Assembly (NCBI GenBank): GCA_045106335.1
Contig: JBGCEM010000002.1
Location: 1-64,000 of the forward strand
Reading direction: 5' to 3'
Length of the DNA: 64,000 nt
Origin: Aliishimia sp045106335
GTDB taxonomy: Bacteria > Pseudomonadota > Alphaproteobacteria > Rhodobacterales > Rhodobacteraceae
Part shown: in pieces, positions 26,856-36,279 of the stretch
How the letters are laid out: the number at the start of each line of letters is the position of its first letter
Position numbering within the stretch: the first letter of the stretch is position 1
The notes under the pieces: model-generated
Told to the model about the DNA's origin: nothing
Seen by the model: the letters and a program-made list of their open reading frames with translations, nothing else
Database searches by the model: none
Position numbers and translations under genes: made by a program

Positions 26856-27185
26856 CAAAGTGTCTCCTAAAAGTTGTGTCGTACGGGTATTTATGTGGCA
26901 CGAAAGTGCAAATCGACAAGTCTGTACCAGATCACATACCCTGCGCATGCACGAACAGCTTTGCACATTTGTGCACATCTGCGTGAGCAGGCTAAGTGCG
27001 CGCCAAATCGCGCCAGACATGCCAAATCGATGCGCGGCATTTGCGTCCTTGATCCTTGCCCCGCCTCATGTATAAGGCCCCATCTTTCCGCAATTTTTTG
27101 CACCCGCGCAGTCTCTCGTGATCGGCCCGTGGAAAGATTAGGCCCGGTCTTTGAAATGCGCCTTGATAGAAGTGGAACTGATCCC
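26856..27185. promoter_or_regulatory. Divergent control region of yceI and the rpsF operon
   Basis: This 330-base gap holds promoters for both directions. The left half contains several TGCA-rich elements, including a perfect palindrome TGCACATTTGTGCA at 26962-26975. The right half carries a good rightward promoter at 27049-27076 and a leader of about 100 bases before rpsF. Confidence 0.5.
27049..27076 (+). promoter_or_regulatory. Likely sigma-70 promoter of rpsF-rpsR-rplI
   Basis: TTGATC (27049-27054) and TATAAG (27071-27076) are 16 bases apart, 110 bases upstream of the rpsF start. Both are close to consensus and the location suits a ribosomal-protein operon. Confidence 0.5.
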
Positions 27186-27539
27186 ATGCCCATGTATGAG
27201 CATGTGATGATCGCCCGTCAGGACCTGTCCAATACACAGGCCGAAGGGCTCATCGAACATTTTGGCACCGTGCTGTCCGACAATGGCGGCAAACTCGTGG
27301 AACACGAGTATTGGGGCGTCAAAACAATGGCCTATAAAATCAACAAGAACCGCAAAGGCCACTATGCCTTTCTGAAAACCGACGCGCCCGCGCCGGCCAT
27401 TCAGGAAATGGAACGCCTGATGCGTTTGCATGAAGATGTCATGCGCGTTCTGACGATCAAAGTGGACGAGCACGCCGAAGGCCCATCTGTCCAGATGCAA
27501 AAACGTGACGACCGTGGCGACCGCCGCGAGCGCCGCTAA
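27186..27539 (+). CDS. rpsF: 30S ribosomal protein S6
   Basis: The 117-residue protein matches S6: MYEHV near the start, the GGxLxxxEYWGxKxxAYxI core around residues 35-52, and a charged Arg/Asp-rich C-terminal tail common in alphaproteobacteria. The ATG at 27186 gives MPMYEHV, in line with family N-termini; an ATG two codons on is possible. A longer in-frame reading upstream overlaps the promoter and is not used. It leads an S6-S18-L9 operon. Confidence 0.97.
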   Translation: MPMYEHVMIARQDLSNTQAEGLIEHFGTVLSDNGGKLVEHEYWGVKTMAYKINKNRKGHYAFLKTDAPAPAIQEMERLMRLHEDVMRVLTIKVDEHAEGPSVQMQKRDDRGDRRERR

Positions 27540-27553
27540 GAAAGGGCTAACCC

Positions 27554-27781
27554 ATGGCTGCAAAACCATTTTTCCGCCGTCGCAAAGTGTGCCCTTTCTC
27601 GGGCGATAACGCACCCAAAATCGACTATAAAGACACACGTTTGTTGCAACGCTATATCTCTGAGCGTGGCAAAATCGTGCCGTCCCGTATCACCGCAGTC
27701 TCTGCGAAGAAACAACGCGAACTGGCCCGGGCCATCAAGCGCGCGCGTTTCCTTGCCTTGCTGCCCTACGCCGTGAAGTAA
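27554..27781 (+). CDS. rpsR: 30S ribosomal protein S18
   Basis: This 75-residue protein is S18, recognised by RRKVCPFS near the start, the KIDYKD motif and KIVPSRITAVSAKKQRELARAIKRAR at the centre (cited by its PSRITG-like core). It pairs with S6 on the small-subunit platform. It lies 14 bases after rpsF. Confidence 0.98.
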   Translation: MAAKPFFRRRKVCPFSGDNAPKIDYKDTRLLQRYISERGKIVPSRITAVSAKKQRELARAIKRARFLALLPYAVK

Positions 27782-27793
27782 GGAGATCAAGCA

Positions 27794-28435
27794 ATGCAAG
27801 TAATCCTTCTTGAACGTGTCGCAAAGCTGGGTCAGATGGGCGATGTCGTTGACGTCAAAGCCGGATATGCCCGCAACTTTCTGCTGCCGCAGAAAAAGGC
27901 ACTGACTGCGTCAAAAGCCAATATTGCCAACTTCGAAGTGCAAAAAGCACAGCTGGAAGCGCGCAACTTGGAAACCAAAAAAGAAGCCGAAGCCTTGGGC
28001 GCCCGTTTGGATGGCCAACAGTTTGTCGTGATTCGCCAAGCCTCGGATGGCGGCAACCTGTATGGGTCTGTCACCACACGTGATGCAGCCGAAGCAGCAA
28101 CAGCGGATGGTTTCTCAGTTGACCGCAAACAGGTTGTGATCATTGACCCGATTAAGGCCTTGGGCCTGCACACGGTGTCCGTGATTTTGCACCCGGAAGT
28201 GTCTGTGGAAATGAAACTGAACGTCGCGCGCTCTGCTGAAGAGGCCGAGTTGCAAGCGTCCGGTAAATCGATCCAAGAACTGGCCGCCGAAGAAGAAGCG
28301 GCTGCGGAATTCGAAATCCAGGAATTGTTCGAAGATATCGGCGCTGCCGCATCCGACGACGACGATCTGGCCGAAAGTGCTGGCATCAGCCAGGACGACG
28401 AATCTGGTCAAACAGACGAACAACCCGCAAGCTAA
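27794..28435 (+). CDS. rplI: 50S ribosomal protein L9 with acidic C-terminal tail
   Basis: The first 150 residues are a standard L9: the MQVILLERVAKLG opening, GYARNFLLP near 25, and the C-terminal domain with SVTTRDAAEA. Beyond it lies a tail of about 60 residues rich in Asp, Glu and Ala (for example ASDDDDLAES). L9 is about 149 residues in E. coli; longer tailed forms occur in Rhodobacteraceae. The tail has no known function. A strong terminator follows. Confidence 0.96.
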   Translation: MQVILLERVAKLGQMGDVVDVKAGYARNFLLPQKKALTASKANIANFEVQKAQLEARNLETKKEAEALGARLDGQQFVVIRQASDGGNLYGSVTTRDAAEAATADGFSVDRKQVVIIDPIKALGLHTVSVILHPEVSVEMKLNVARSAEEAELQASGKSIQELAAEEEAAAEFEIQELFEDIGAAASDDDDLAESAGISQDDESGQTDEQPAS

Positions 28436-28454
28436 ACTGCGTCACACGCAAATC

Positions 28455-28494
28455 AAAGCCGCGCGTTCCTTCATTGGAATGCGCGGCTTTTTTG
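28455..28494 (+). terminator. Intrinsic terminator of the rpsF-rpsR-rplI operon
   Basis: AAGCCGCGCGTTCC pairs with GGAATGCGCGGCTT (one mismatch) around a short loop, followed by a U-rich run. It lies about 20 bases after the rplI stop. Confidence 0.9.
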
Positions 28495-28662
28495 GTTTTG
28501 GCGTTGCCGCTTTCGAATGCGCTTAAGGATGTACAAAGCGGATAAGGTTTGGCAGGCTTCTATTTGAGGGCGAATACCCTGCCCGCCTGCTTTGCGCCGG
28601 GATGAAATCGCCAATGCGCCCCGGATCAAGACCCGCCGAAAACAGCTAATAGGAGCCAAACT

Positions 28663-30621
28663 ATGTCCATGAAATTCACCCGCCGCACGTTTTTGGCCAG
28701 CACTGCCGGTTTCGCCGCCCTGCATCCGTTTTCCGTGCACGCTGCGCCCAATCAAGCCCATCTGCGGCTGATGGAGACCACGGATCTGCACGTGCATGTC
28801 TATCCTTACGACTATTATGCGGACAAACCGCGCGACACTGTTGGGTTGTCACGAATTGCGTCAATCGTGAAGGACTTACGCGCTGAGGCCACAAATTCGC
28901 TGCTGCTCGACAATGGGGATTTTCTACAGGGCAACCCGATGGGCGATTACATCGCTTACGAACGCGGCATGAAGGAAGGCGACAGCCACCCGATCATCAC
29001 AGCGATGAACACGGTGGGCTTTGATGCTTCGACCCTTGGCAACCATGAATTCAACTATGGCCTTGATTTTCTGGACAAATCCCTGGCTGGGGCGAATTTC
29101 CCGGTGGTGTCTGCCAATGTGGTCAAGGAAATGGGCGGCGCGGTCACAAATGACACAACCCTGCGCGCGCCGTATGTGATCCTGGACCGGATGGTCACGG
29201 ATGGGGCCGGAGCCGCGCATCCTATCAAAATCGGGCTGATCGGATTTGTACCGCCTCAGATCATGAATTGGGACCGCCAGCATTTGGAAGGCAACGTCCA
29301 AACACGCGACATTCTGGAAACCGCCGCGGCCTATGTCCCGCAGATGAAAGAGCAAGGCGCGGATATTATCATCGCGCTATCACATTCGGGGATTGGCGCG
29401 GCAAATACGTCTGATGGGATGGAAAATGCGTCTGTTCCACTGGCCGCGATCCCTGGCATCGACGCGATCTTGTGTGGGCACCATCACGCGGAATTCCCGG
29501 GCAAACGCTATGCAGGCCTTGATATGGTCGATGCCGAAATTGGCACAATCCACGGCAAACCGGCTGTTATGGGCGGGTTCTGGGGTTCGCATCTGGGGTT
29601 GATCGATTTGATGCTGGAACATGAGGGCGGCGCGTGGCGCGTGGCAGCAACGACGTCCAGCTTGCGCCCCATATCCAAACGCAATGAAGATCGATCCATT
29701 ACAGCGCTGGTGTCCGATGACGCCACTGTCCTGGCCGCAGTCGAGCAAGAACACAACGACACCTTAGCGTATGTGCGCCGCGCAGTTGGCAAAACCGACG
29801 CGCCCTTGCACAGTTATTTCGCGCTGGTGGCGGATGACCCTTCCGTCCAGATCGTATCGATTGCGCAGAAATGGTATGTCGAACAAATGCTGGCCGGCAC
29901 GGAATATGCAGGCCTGCCGATCCTATCTGCCGCAGCGCCCTTCAAGGCGGGCGGTCGTGGGGGGCCAGACTATTACACAGATGTGCCTGTCGGCGATGTG
30001 GCGATCAAGAACGTGTCGGATCTGTATTTGTACCCCAACACCGTGCGCGCGGTCCAAGTCACCGGCCAACAGGTCAAAGATTGGCTGGAACGCTCGGCCG
30101 GTATGTTCAACCAGATCGCGCCCGGAGCTGTGGACAAACCCCTGCTGAACCCAGCGTTCCCCAGCTATAATTTCGACGTGATGGACGGGGTAACGTATCA
30201 AATCGACCTCAGCCAACCGTCAAAATTTGACCCCAAGGGCACCGAGGTCAATCCAAATGCCAACCGGATCACGGACTTGAAGTTGAACGGGCAGCCGCTT
30301 GATATGAATGCAAAATTTGTGATCGCGACAAATAACTATCGCGCGGGGGGTGGCGGAAACTTCCCCGGGGCGAAGGGCGACAGCATCATCTTTGAGGCCC
30401 CCGACACCAACCGCGACGTGATCGTGCGTTATATCGTTGAGCAAGGCACAATTAGCCCCAAAGCAGATGCGAACTGGTCGTTCAAACCCATCGACGGCGC
30501 GACGGCGATCTTTGACACAGGGCCTAAGGCGGTCGATTATGTCGATGATGTCAAAGGCGTCACGATGGAACCCGCAGGCACAAATGACGCGGGCTTCAGC
30601 CTGTTCCGCTTGAAACTGTAA
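28663..30621 (+). CDS. CpdB-type 2',3'-cyclic-nucleotide phosphodiesterase/5'-nucleotidase
   Basis: The 652-residue protein begins with a Tat signal (RRTFLAS near residue 6, cleavage about residue 27), so it folds before export. The metallophosphatase domain (about 32-330) shows its metal motifs TTDLHVH, DNGDF, GNHEFNYG and GHHHAEF. The 5'-nucleotidase C-terminal domain follows (about 350-600, with the NNYRAGGGG nucleotide-binding stretch). It recovers phosphate and nucleosides from extracellular nucleotides. An AGGAG site precedes the ATG. It stands alone between two terminators. Confidence 0.93.
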   Translation: MSMKFTRRTFLASTAGFAALHPFSVHAAPNQAHLRLMETTDLHVHVYPYDYYADKPRDTVGLSRIASIVKDLRAEATNSLLLDNGDFLQGNPMGDYIAYERGMKEGDSHPIITAMNTVGFDASTLGNHEFNYGLDFLDKSLAGANFPVVSANVVKEMGGAVTNDTTLRAPYVILDRMVTDGAGAAHPIKIGLIGFVPPQIMNWDRQHLEGNVQTRDILETAAAYVPQMKEQGADIIIALSHSGIGAANTSDGMENASVPLAAIPGIDAILCGHHHAEFPGKRYAGLDMVDAEIGTIHGKPAVMGGFWGSHLGLIDLMLEHEGGAWRVAATTSSLRPISKRNEDRSITALVSDDATVLAAVEQEHNDTLAYVRRAVGKTDAPLHSYFALVADDPSVQIVSIAQKWYVEQMLAGTEYAGLPILSAAAPFKAGGRGGPDYYTDVPVGDVAIKNVSDLYLYPNTVRAVQVTGQQVKDWLERSAGMFNQIAPGAVDKPLLNPAFPSYNFDVMDGVTYQIDLSQPSKFDPKGTEVNPNANRITDLKLNGQPLDMNAKFVIATNNYRAGGGGNFPGAKGDSIIFEAPDTNRDVIVRYIVEQGTISPKADANWSFKPIDGATAIFDTGPKAVDYVDDVKGVTMEPAGTNDAGFSLFRLKL

Positions 30622-30666
30622 CGGGACGCCCTTGCAGCCGGGCCACCGCCTTGCTGCAGGATGCCA

Positions 30667-30703
30667 ACAAAAAAGCCGCCCAGATCATTTTGGGCGGCTC
30701 TTT
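30667..30703 (-). terminator. Terminator between the CpdB-type gene and tig
   Basis: AGCCGCCCA and TGGGCGGCT form a strong stem with a short loop. The leftward transcript then reads a six-base U-run, so it terminates tig; the rightward side also has a short U-rich tail and may serve the nucleotidase gene. Confidence 0.85.
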
Positions 30704-30734
30704 CAATATTTGCAAAGTGCTTGCGCGGCGAGAA

Positions 30735-32066
30735 TTACTCCTCTTCCAGCGCCTCAACAGCCTTTTGCAGATCGTCTTTTGACACTTCTTTTTCCGCAAC
30801 AGTGGCTTGCTCAAACACGAAATCCACAACTTTGTCTTCAAACAATGGTGCGCGCAGTTGCTGCTGCATCTGTGCGTTTTGCTGAACGAATTCAAAGAAC
30901 TGGCGTTCCTGACCGGGGTACTGACGGGCTTGGCCCATGATCGCCTGGCTCATTTCCGCATCCGTCACTTCGACTTCGGCTTTTTGACCCAACTCAGCCA
31001 ACAACAGACCCAAACGCACGCGGCGTTCAGCTAAGGAGGTATGCTCTTCTGTTGGCTCAATCTCGGGGTGGTCATGGCCTTCGACATCCGGGTTTTCTTC
31101 ATGCCACAGCTGATGCGCGATTTGACCGGCTTCGGCCTCAACCAAGCTGGGCGGCAAATCAAAGGACACAACCTTGTCCAGTTCGTCAAGCAGCGACCGT
31201 TTCATAATCGCGCGCGCGGCTCCTGCATATTCTGCTTCCAGGCGCTCGCCAATTTGACCCTTCAATGCGGCCAGATCTTCTGCCCCAAACTTTGTTGCCA
31301 GCTCATCATTGATTTCAGCTGCGACAGGTTCTTTGACCTCTTTGATCGTACAAGAGAACACCGCCTCTTTGCCCGCCAAATGCTCGGCCTGATATTCTTC
31401 AGGGAATGTAACGGTGACGTCTTTTTCTTCCTCGGCTTTCACACCGACCAATTGCTCTTCGAAACCGGGGATAAAAGAGTTCGAACCTAAAACCAGCGGA
31501 TAGTCTTCTGCAGCACCGCCTTCAAAGGCTTCGCCGTCCACTTTGCCCAGGAAATCGATGACAACTTGGTCACCATCCTTGGATTTTGTGCCTTTTTTGC
31601 GGGCTTTGAAATCTTGTGCAGTTTCGGCCAAGTTGCCTAAAGCCTCTTCGACCGCGGACTCTTCGGCTTTGACGACCATGCGCTCTAAGCTGATGGCCGA
31701 CAGATCCACGTCAGGGATTTCGGGCAATGCCTCATAGGACATTTCGACGTTCACATCGTCGCCCTCTTTCCAGTCGTCATTGGTCATCTTGACCTGCGGC
31801 TGCATCGCGGGACGATCGCCACTGTCGGTAAAATGCTGCTGCATCGCGCCGTCAATGCTTTCTTGCATGACTTCGCCTATCAAACGTTGACCATATTGCT
31901 TTTTCAGCAACGGCATTGGCACTTTGCCTTTGCGGAAGCCTTTCATTTCGATATCTGGCTGGGCCTCGGTCAACTTTTCATTAACCTTGTCTTCCAACTC
32001 GGCAGCCGTCACCGTGATGGCGTAGCCGCGTTTCAGACCTTCGTTCAGCGTCTCGGTAACCTGCAT
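30735..32066 (-). CDS. tig: Trigger factor
   Basis: The 443-residue ribosome-bound chaperone has the N-terminal ribosome-binding domain with the signature GFRKGKVP near residue 43, a PPIase (FKBP-like) domain at about 150-245, and a long helical C-terminal domain. The ATG at 32066 has an AGGAGC site; a longer in-frame reading to 32159 has none. It is expected to bind nascent chains at the exit tunnel. A terminator follows. Confidence 0.96.
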   Translation of the reverse strand: MQVTETLNEGLKRGYAITVTAAELEDKVNEKLTEAQPDIEMKGFRKGKVPMPLLKKQYGQRLIGEVMQESIDGAMQQHFTDSGDRPAMQPQVKMTNDDWKEGDDVNVEMSYEALPEIPDVDLSAISLERMVVKAEESAVEEALGNLAETAQDFKARKKGTKSKDGDQVVIDFLGKVDGEAFEGGAAEDYPLVLGSNSFIPGFEEQLVGVKAEEEKDVTVTFPEEYQAEHLAGKEAVFSCTIKEVKEPVAAEINDELATKFGAEDLAALKGQIGERLEAEYAGAARAIMKRSLLDELDKVVSFDLPPSLVEAEAGQIAHQLWHEENPDVEGHDHPEIEPTEEHTSLAERRVRLGLLLAELGQKAEVEVTDAEMSQAIMGQARQYPGQERQFFEFVQQNAQMQQQLRAPLFEDKVVDFVFEQATVAEKEVSKDDLQKAVEALEEE

Positions 32067-32205
32067 TTTCGCTCCTAGTAAACGGTAAGGGGCCGCGCGG
32101 ATCCACAGCCTGCAAATTTGCGTCTTACTAGTTTGCGCACCGCGCGTGTTCAACCACAAAATTTACGGTGCGCTTTTGCTTAATTACGCAGGACACGCGC
32201 GCATG

Positions 32206-33105
32206 TCACCCGCTTTCATTGGCAGCTGACAAAGATGCATACATCAAAACCACCTGATGCGAGGCGGCAAGCGTTTCGTTGGCTTTTACAGCGAGGGTTG
32301 CCAGAAACTCTGGGTCTATTCCCATATCCTTATCGGTCTGGCGCAGCATCGCCGAATATTCCGCCCAATGTTCAGTCACGACATCAAGCTGATCAGCAAT
32401 AGCCTGCGAGGGCGGCGCAACAACATTCAGTGCATGGTGCCCATCGCGCAGATGTCGCAGCGACGTGTCAAACAGTTCAATTGAACCTGTCAGCAACTCT
32501 ACATTCTTTTCCTGCAAAAACCCGGCCGCTATAAGGCATGTTTCTTTCAGCATCCTCTGCGTCAACATCCGCTGGCGCCCGGCAATATCGATCGTTTTGC
32601 CCAAAGGCGACGTTGCAGTATCGCCCATATAAGCCCGCACCATTGTTTGAACCACGTCATTTGACTTGCTCAGCAATGCCAGATTGCCAGTCAGCATCTG
32701 GTTCACCACGAACGAGACATAATCCTTCTGCATCATCTGGACAAAAGAAGGACCCGACAAAGCCCATTCTTCCTTAACAATTTCAATTGCTTCCAGAATT
32801 TCAGCATTTGTTTCGCGTGGCCATTCGCGCGCCGCACTTCCACTGGCCAACTCAACCAGCGCAGTTTGAAAGTCTTCATAGGCGGCCTCACCAATCGCAA
32901 TCTGCGTCTCATTTGAGACATTGATAAACGACAAGCATGCGGCGGCTGCCATACGCTGGGACAGCATGCGCTGACGCCCTGCGACATCGATCTTTTGCTT
33001 TTGTATTTTAACTGATTGATGCGCGGCTGGGGTGTCCGCGCCGGCTGTGTTCGAAAACATCAACACAGAAACCGACAAACAAAATCCAACAGTTGCGCGC
33101 CGCAT
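32206..33105 (-). CDS. Secreted protein with two PilJ/NarX-type sensor repeats
   Basis: The 299-residue protein has a signal peptide (to about residue 23) and two copies of the all-helical type IV pili methyl-accepting N-terminal (PilJ/NarX-like) domain. Each is marked by GRQRMLxQRM (residues 43-52 and 175-184). In NarX and PilJ this domain senses ligands outside the membrane and connects to a kinase or methyl-accepting output. Here there is no later membrane segment or output domain. The ATG at 33105, after AAGGG, is preferred to one at 33135. It is divergent from the M81 gene. Its partner is unknown. Confidence 0.82.
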   Translation of the reverse strand: MRRATVGFCLSVSVLMFSNTAGADTPAAHQSVKIQKQKIDVAGRQRMLSQRMAAAACLSFINVSNETQIAIGEAAYEDFQTALVELASGSAAREWPRETNAEILEAIEIVKEEWALSGPSFVQMMQKDYVSFVVNQMLTGNLALLSKSNDVVQTMVRAYMGDTATSPLGKTIDIAGRQRMLTQRMLKETCLIAAGFLQEKNVELLTGSIELFDTSLRHLRDGHHALNVVAPPSQAIADQLDVVTEHWAEYSAMLRQTDKDMGIDPEFLATLAVKANETLAASHQVVLMYASLSAANESG

Positions 33106-33282
33106 CGGCCGCAGCCCTTTGTTACGTAAAATCATAACGTTGAAACCATTTTTTTTAATATACCCATCGATAGCACCCGGACATGAACATCCCCTTAAAT
33201 CCGAACCTTCTTTAAAAAATATCGTGAAATTCTGCGTTCCTTGGCGCAGAGTTTGCAAAGCAATTGGATTAGGAAACGTGAA

Positions 33283-34728
33283 ATGCATCTTTTTATAGCA
33301 GGGCTTGCCACCGAAACGAATTCCTTCTCGCCCATTCCAACGGGTCAACTGGCCTTCGAAGACGGCTTTGTCAGCCGCGCGGCCACGCAGGAACCGGCCA
33401 ATTTGTTTTCTGCGCCTTTGCATGAATGGCATCGCATGGGGTCCGATCTGGGATGGCAGATCACAGAATCTCTGTGTGCCTTTGCCCAGCCCGCAGGTCC
33501 AACAATCCGCACCACCTATGAAACCTACCGAGATGAGATCTTGCGCGATTTGCGCGCAGCGACTCCGGACGTTGTTCTGCTGTCGATGCATGGCGCGATG
33601 ATTGCGGATGGGTATGACGATTGCGAAGGTGATTTGCTGACACGGGCGCGCGCAATTGTGGGGCCTGCGGCGGTGATTGGTTTGGAAATTGACCCCCACA
33701 GCCATCTGACGGACGCGATGATGGCAGCGGCGGATCTGATTGTCGCTTATAAAGAATACCCGCACACAGACAGTCCGGACCGGGCACGGGATCTGTTTGA
33801 ATTGGCGCGCGCCACAGCAGCGGGCGAGATTAAGCCCGTGATGGCCGCCTATGCGTGCCGGATGATTTCAATGTATCACACGACCCGCGCGCCCGTGCAG
33901 GGATTCGTCGCGGATATGGTCGCAGCTGAGGGTCAGGATAATGTGCTGTCCTTATCCCTAATCCACGGATTTCCATGGGGGGATGTTGCACAAGTCGGCA
34001 CCCAAATGTTGGCGATCACCGATGCGGACCGTGCACAAGCGCAGGACATCTCTGCCAATTTCGGACGTCAATTGTGGGCGTTGCGCGATCAATTGAACCC
34101 CGGCTGGCCGGATATTGCGGGCGCGTTAGATCGCGTGAATTCTGCCACGCAAACCCCTGTTGTCCTTGCCGATTTTGCCGACAACGCCGGAGGCGGAGCC
34201 CCTGCGGATTCGACCTTTGTGCTGCGTGCCGTCTTGGATCGTGGCATGCGCGATATTGCGTTGGGGATTTATTGGGACCCCGTCCTGGTGCGTATGCTGT
34301 GTGATGTCGGTGTCGGTGGGACCATTCGCGTGCGTTTGGGCGGCAAGGTCGATGTCAGCTCGGGCAATCCTGTGGATGTGACTGTAACAGTGCGCGCAAT
34401 CCAAGAAGATATGCACCAAATGATGGGCCAGACGCGCATGGCCATGGGCACAGGCGTTTGGATTGAAGCAGAGGGCGTGCATATGGTGTTGTCCGATCTG
34501 CGCACCCAAGTATTTCACCCCAGCGCCTTTAGCGATCTGGGGTTGGATTTAAGCCAGATGCGGGCCGTCGTGGTAAAGTCTTCGCAGCATTTCTATGCCG
34601 GGTTTGCCCCCATCGCATCCGAGGTGATTTATATCGACGGCCCCGGGGCGATTACGCCGGATTACGCCAATATCCCCTACACCAAACGGGATGGGCGCTA
34701 TTGGCCGAAAGTGGACAATCCGTTCTAA
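33283..34728 (+). CDS. M81 family metallopeptidase (MlrC-like)
   Basis: The 481-residue protein is of the M81/MlrC family, first described for the last step of microcystin-LR degradation in sphingomonads. The signs are the opening LFIAGLATETNSFSP, the metal-site stretch SMHGAM near residue 104, EIDPHSHL near 140 and the late SSQHFYAGFAP motif near 435. No signal peptide is seen. It begins a cluster with an amidase and a Dpp-type transporter, so the true substrate is likely a small amide or peptide-like compound. The ATG at 33283 follows AGGAAA. Confidence 0.88.
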   Translation: MHLFIAGLATETNSFSPIPTGQLAFEDGFVSRAATQEPANLFSAPLHEWHRMGSDLGWQITESLCAFAQPAGPTIRTTYETYRDEILRDLRAATPDVVLLSMHGAMIADGYDDCEGDLLTRARAIVGPAAVIGLEIDPHSHLTDAMMAAADLIVAYKEYPHTDSPDRARDLFELARATAAGEIKPVMAAYACRMISMYHTTRAPVQGFVADMVAAEGQDNVLSLSLIHGFPWGDVAQVGTQMLAITDADRAQAQDISANFGRQLWALRDQLNPGWPDIAGALDRVNSATQTPVVLADFADNAGGGAPADSTFVLRAVLDRGMRDIALGIYWDPVLVRMLCDVGVGGTIRVRLGGKVDVSSGNPVDVTVTVRAIQEDMHQMMGQTRMAMGTGVWIEAEGVHMVLSDLRTQVFHPSAFSDLGLDLSQMRAVVVKSSQHFYAGFAPIASEVIYIDGPGAITPDYANIPYTKRDGRYWPKVDNPF

Positions 34729-34731
34729 GGG

Positions 34732-36150
34732 TCAGCCGTCCCGCGCAAACAGCTTATGCGCCATGATCCCCACACGGTCCTCAACGGCCTCGCAGGCGTC
34801 CAAGATCAGATCCTCGCGGAACCGCCGCCCGACAATCTGCACCCCAACAGGCAGCCCGTCATTGTAATTGGCCGGGATATTGCCCGCAGGCAGACCCATG
34901 TAGTTCATGGCAAAGGAATAAAACCCAAGCTGCATGATTTCGGCAGCACCTTCCCGGCCCTCATAGTCACGCCCATGGGCATAGGTTGGGGCCAGCAGAA
35001 ACGGCGTGAGTACCAGAGGATACGCTGCCAACAGCTCTTGCCAGGCGCGCACGAAGCCTGCGCGACGCGCATAGGCCGCCAACAAGTCGTCCCCCTCATA
35101 GGGCGGGGCTATATCAAAGCAGTGATCGAAATAGGTGTTGAATTCCGCACTGCCATGGGTGCGCATCACGTCCGACAGGGTCGCTTTGACCTCGCCAAAC
35201 AAGGTGCGCGTGGCTTCTTGCCCGATCTCAAGCACATTGGGCGGCGTGATTTCCTCGACGATATAGCCCGCATCTTCTAGGGCGGCGCGCGCCGTGCTTA
35301 GCGCCAAATCCACCGCCGGGTCCAGATCAAAGCCGTAGCTGTCGCGGGTAAAGCCCACCTTAATCGGCCCCTCCAGCGCGGGGCCTTCCCACGGCATCGG
35401 CACTTGCCAGGGATCGGACGGACTGTATCCAATCGCGCTTTGCATCGACAATCGCACATCGCGCACCTCGCGGCAAATCACGCCTTGAACCGAGGTAATT
35501 TGCGCCAGAATGCCCCGCTCGGCCATTTGCGACGGGTTATAGGCCGGGGTGCGCCCCAGACCGGGCTTGACCGTCGCCGCCCCACAACAGGTCGCCGGAA
35601 AGCGCAAAGAGCCGCCAATATCATTGCCATGGGCAATCGACCCAATCCCCGCCATTACCGCAGAGGCCGCCCCGCCAGACGACCCGCCCGCCGAGGCCCA
35701 GTCATTCCACGGATTAAACGTGCGCCCATGCAGGGGATTGTCGGTGGTGCCGCGAAACGAAAACTCGGGCGTATTGGTGCGCCCAATCACCACTGCGCCT
35801 GCTTGTTTCAGATTGGTGACAAAGGGGCTGTCGGCGGGTGCGATCAGATCTTTGAAGCCTACGACCCCGTTGGGTGTGGCATGGCCCTTTTGGTCGATAT
35901 TTTCCTTAATGGTCACAGGCACGCCATGCAGCGACCCAACGGGACCAGAGCGCGCAAATGTCTCATCCAAAGCGGCGGCCTCGGCCATCGCACTGGTCGA
36001 CAGATCATCCACCACAGCGTTTAAATGCGGGTTCTTGTCCTGCATCCGCGCAATATGCGCCGCCACAACATCGCGCGCAGACACTTGCCCCTGTGCAATC
36101 ATGTTAGCTGTGTCACAAGCCGAAGCCTGCCAAATTTCACGATCCGACAT
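34732..36150 (-). CDS. Amidase signature family enzyme
   Basis: The 472-residue protein has the Ser-cisSer-Lys triad of the amidase signature family: Lys in VTIKENI near residue 80, Ser in GGSSGG near 155 and Ser in GNDIGGSLR near 180. Related enzymes hydrolyse small amides or act as GatA. Here there are no GatB/GatC neighbours, so a catabolic amidase is likely. It converges with the M81 gene (three bases apart) and is divergent from the SBP gene, within one accessory cluster. Confidence 0.9.
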   Translation of the reverse strand: MSDREIWQASACDTANMIAQGQVSARDVVAAHIARMQDKNPHLNAVVDDLSTSAMAEAAALDETFARSGPVGSLHGVPVTIKENIDQKGHATPNGVVGFKDLIAPADSPFVTNLKQAGAVVIGRTNTPEFSFRGTTDNPLHGRTFNPWNDWASAGGSSGGAASAVMAGIGSIAHGNDIGGSLRFPATCCGAATVKPGLGRTPAYNPSQMAERGILAQITSVQGVICREVRDVRLSMQSAIGYSPSDPWQVPMPWEGPALEGPIKVGFTRDSYGFDLDPAVDLALSTARAALEDAGYIVEEITPPNVLEIGQEATRTLFGEVKATLSDVMRTHGSAEFNTYFDHCFDIAPPYEGDDLLAAYARRAGFVRAWQELLAAYPLVLTPFLLAPTYAHGRDYEGREGAAEIMQLGFYSFAMNYMGLPAGNIPANYNDGLPVGVQIVGRRFREDLILDACEAVEDRVGIMAHKLFARDG

Positions 36151-36279
36151 GCCCTATCCTCCGGCTGACCAAAAAACTGTATCCAGTATTCAAAGAAAGT
36201 TTTGACTCAAAGAGGAAGCAGCACAATAGTTAACGTACGCGACAAGCAAAAAAGTCGCATCACACACAGGGAGACGACC

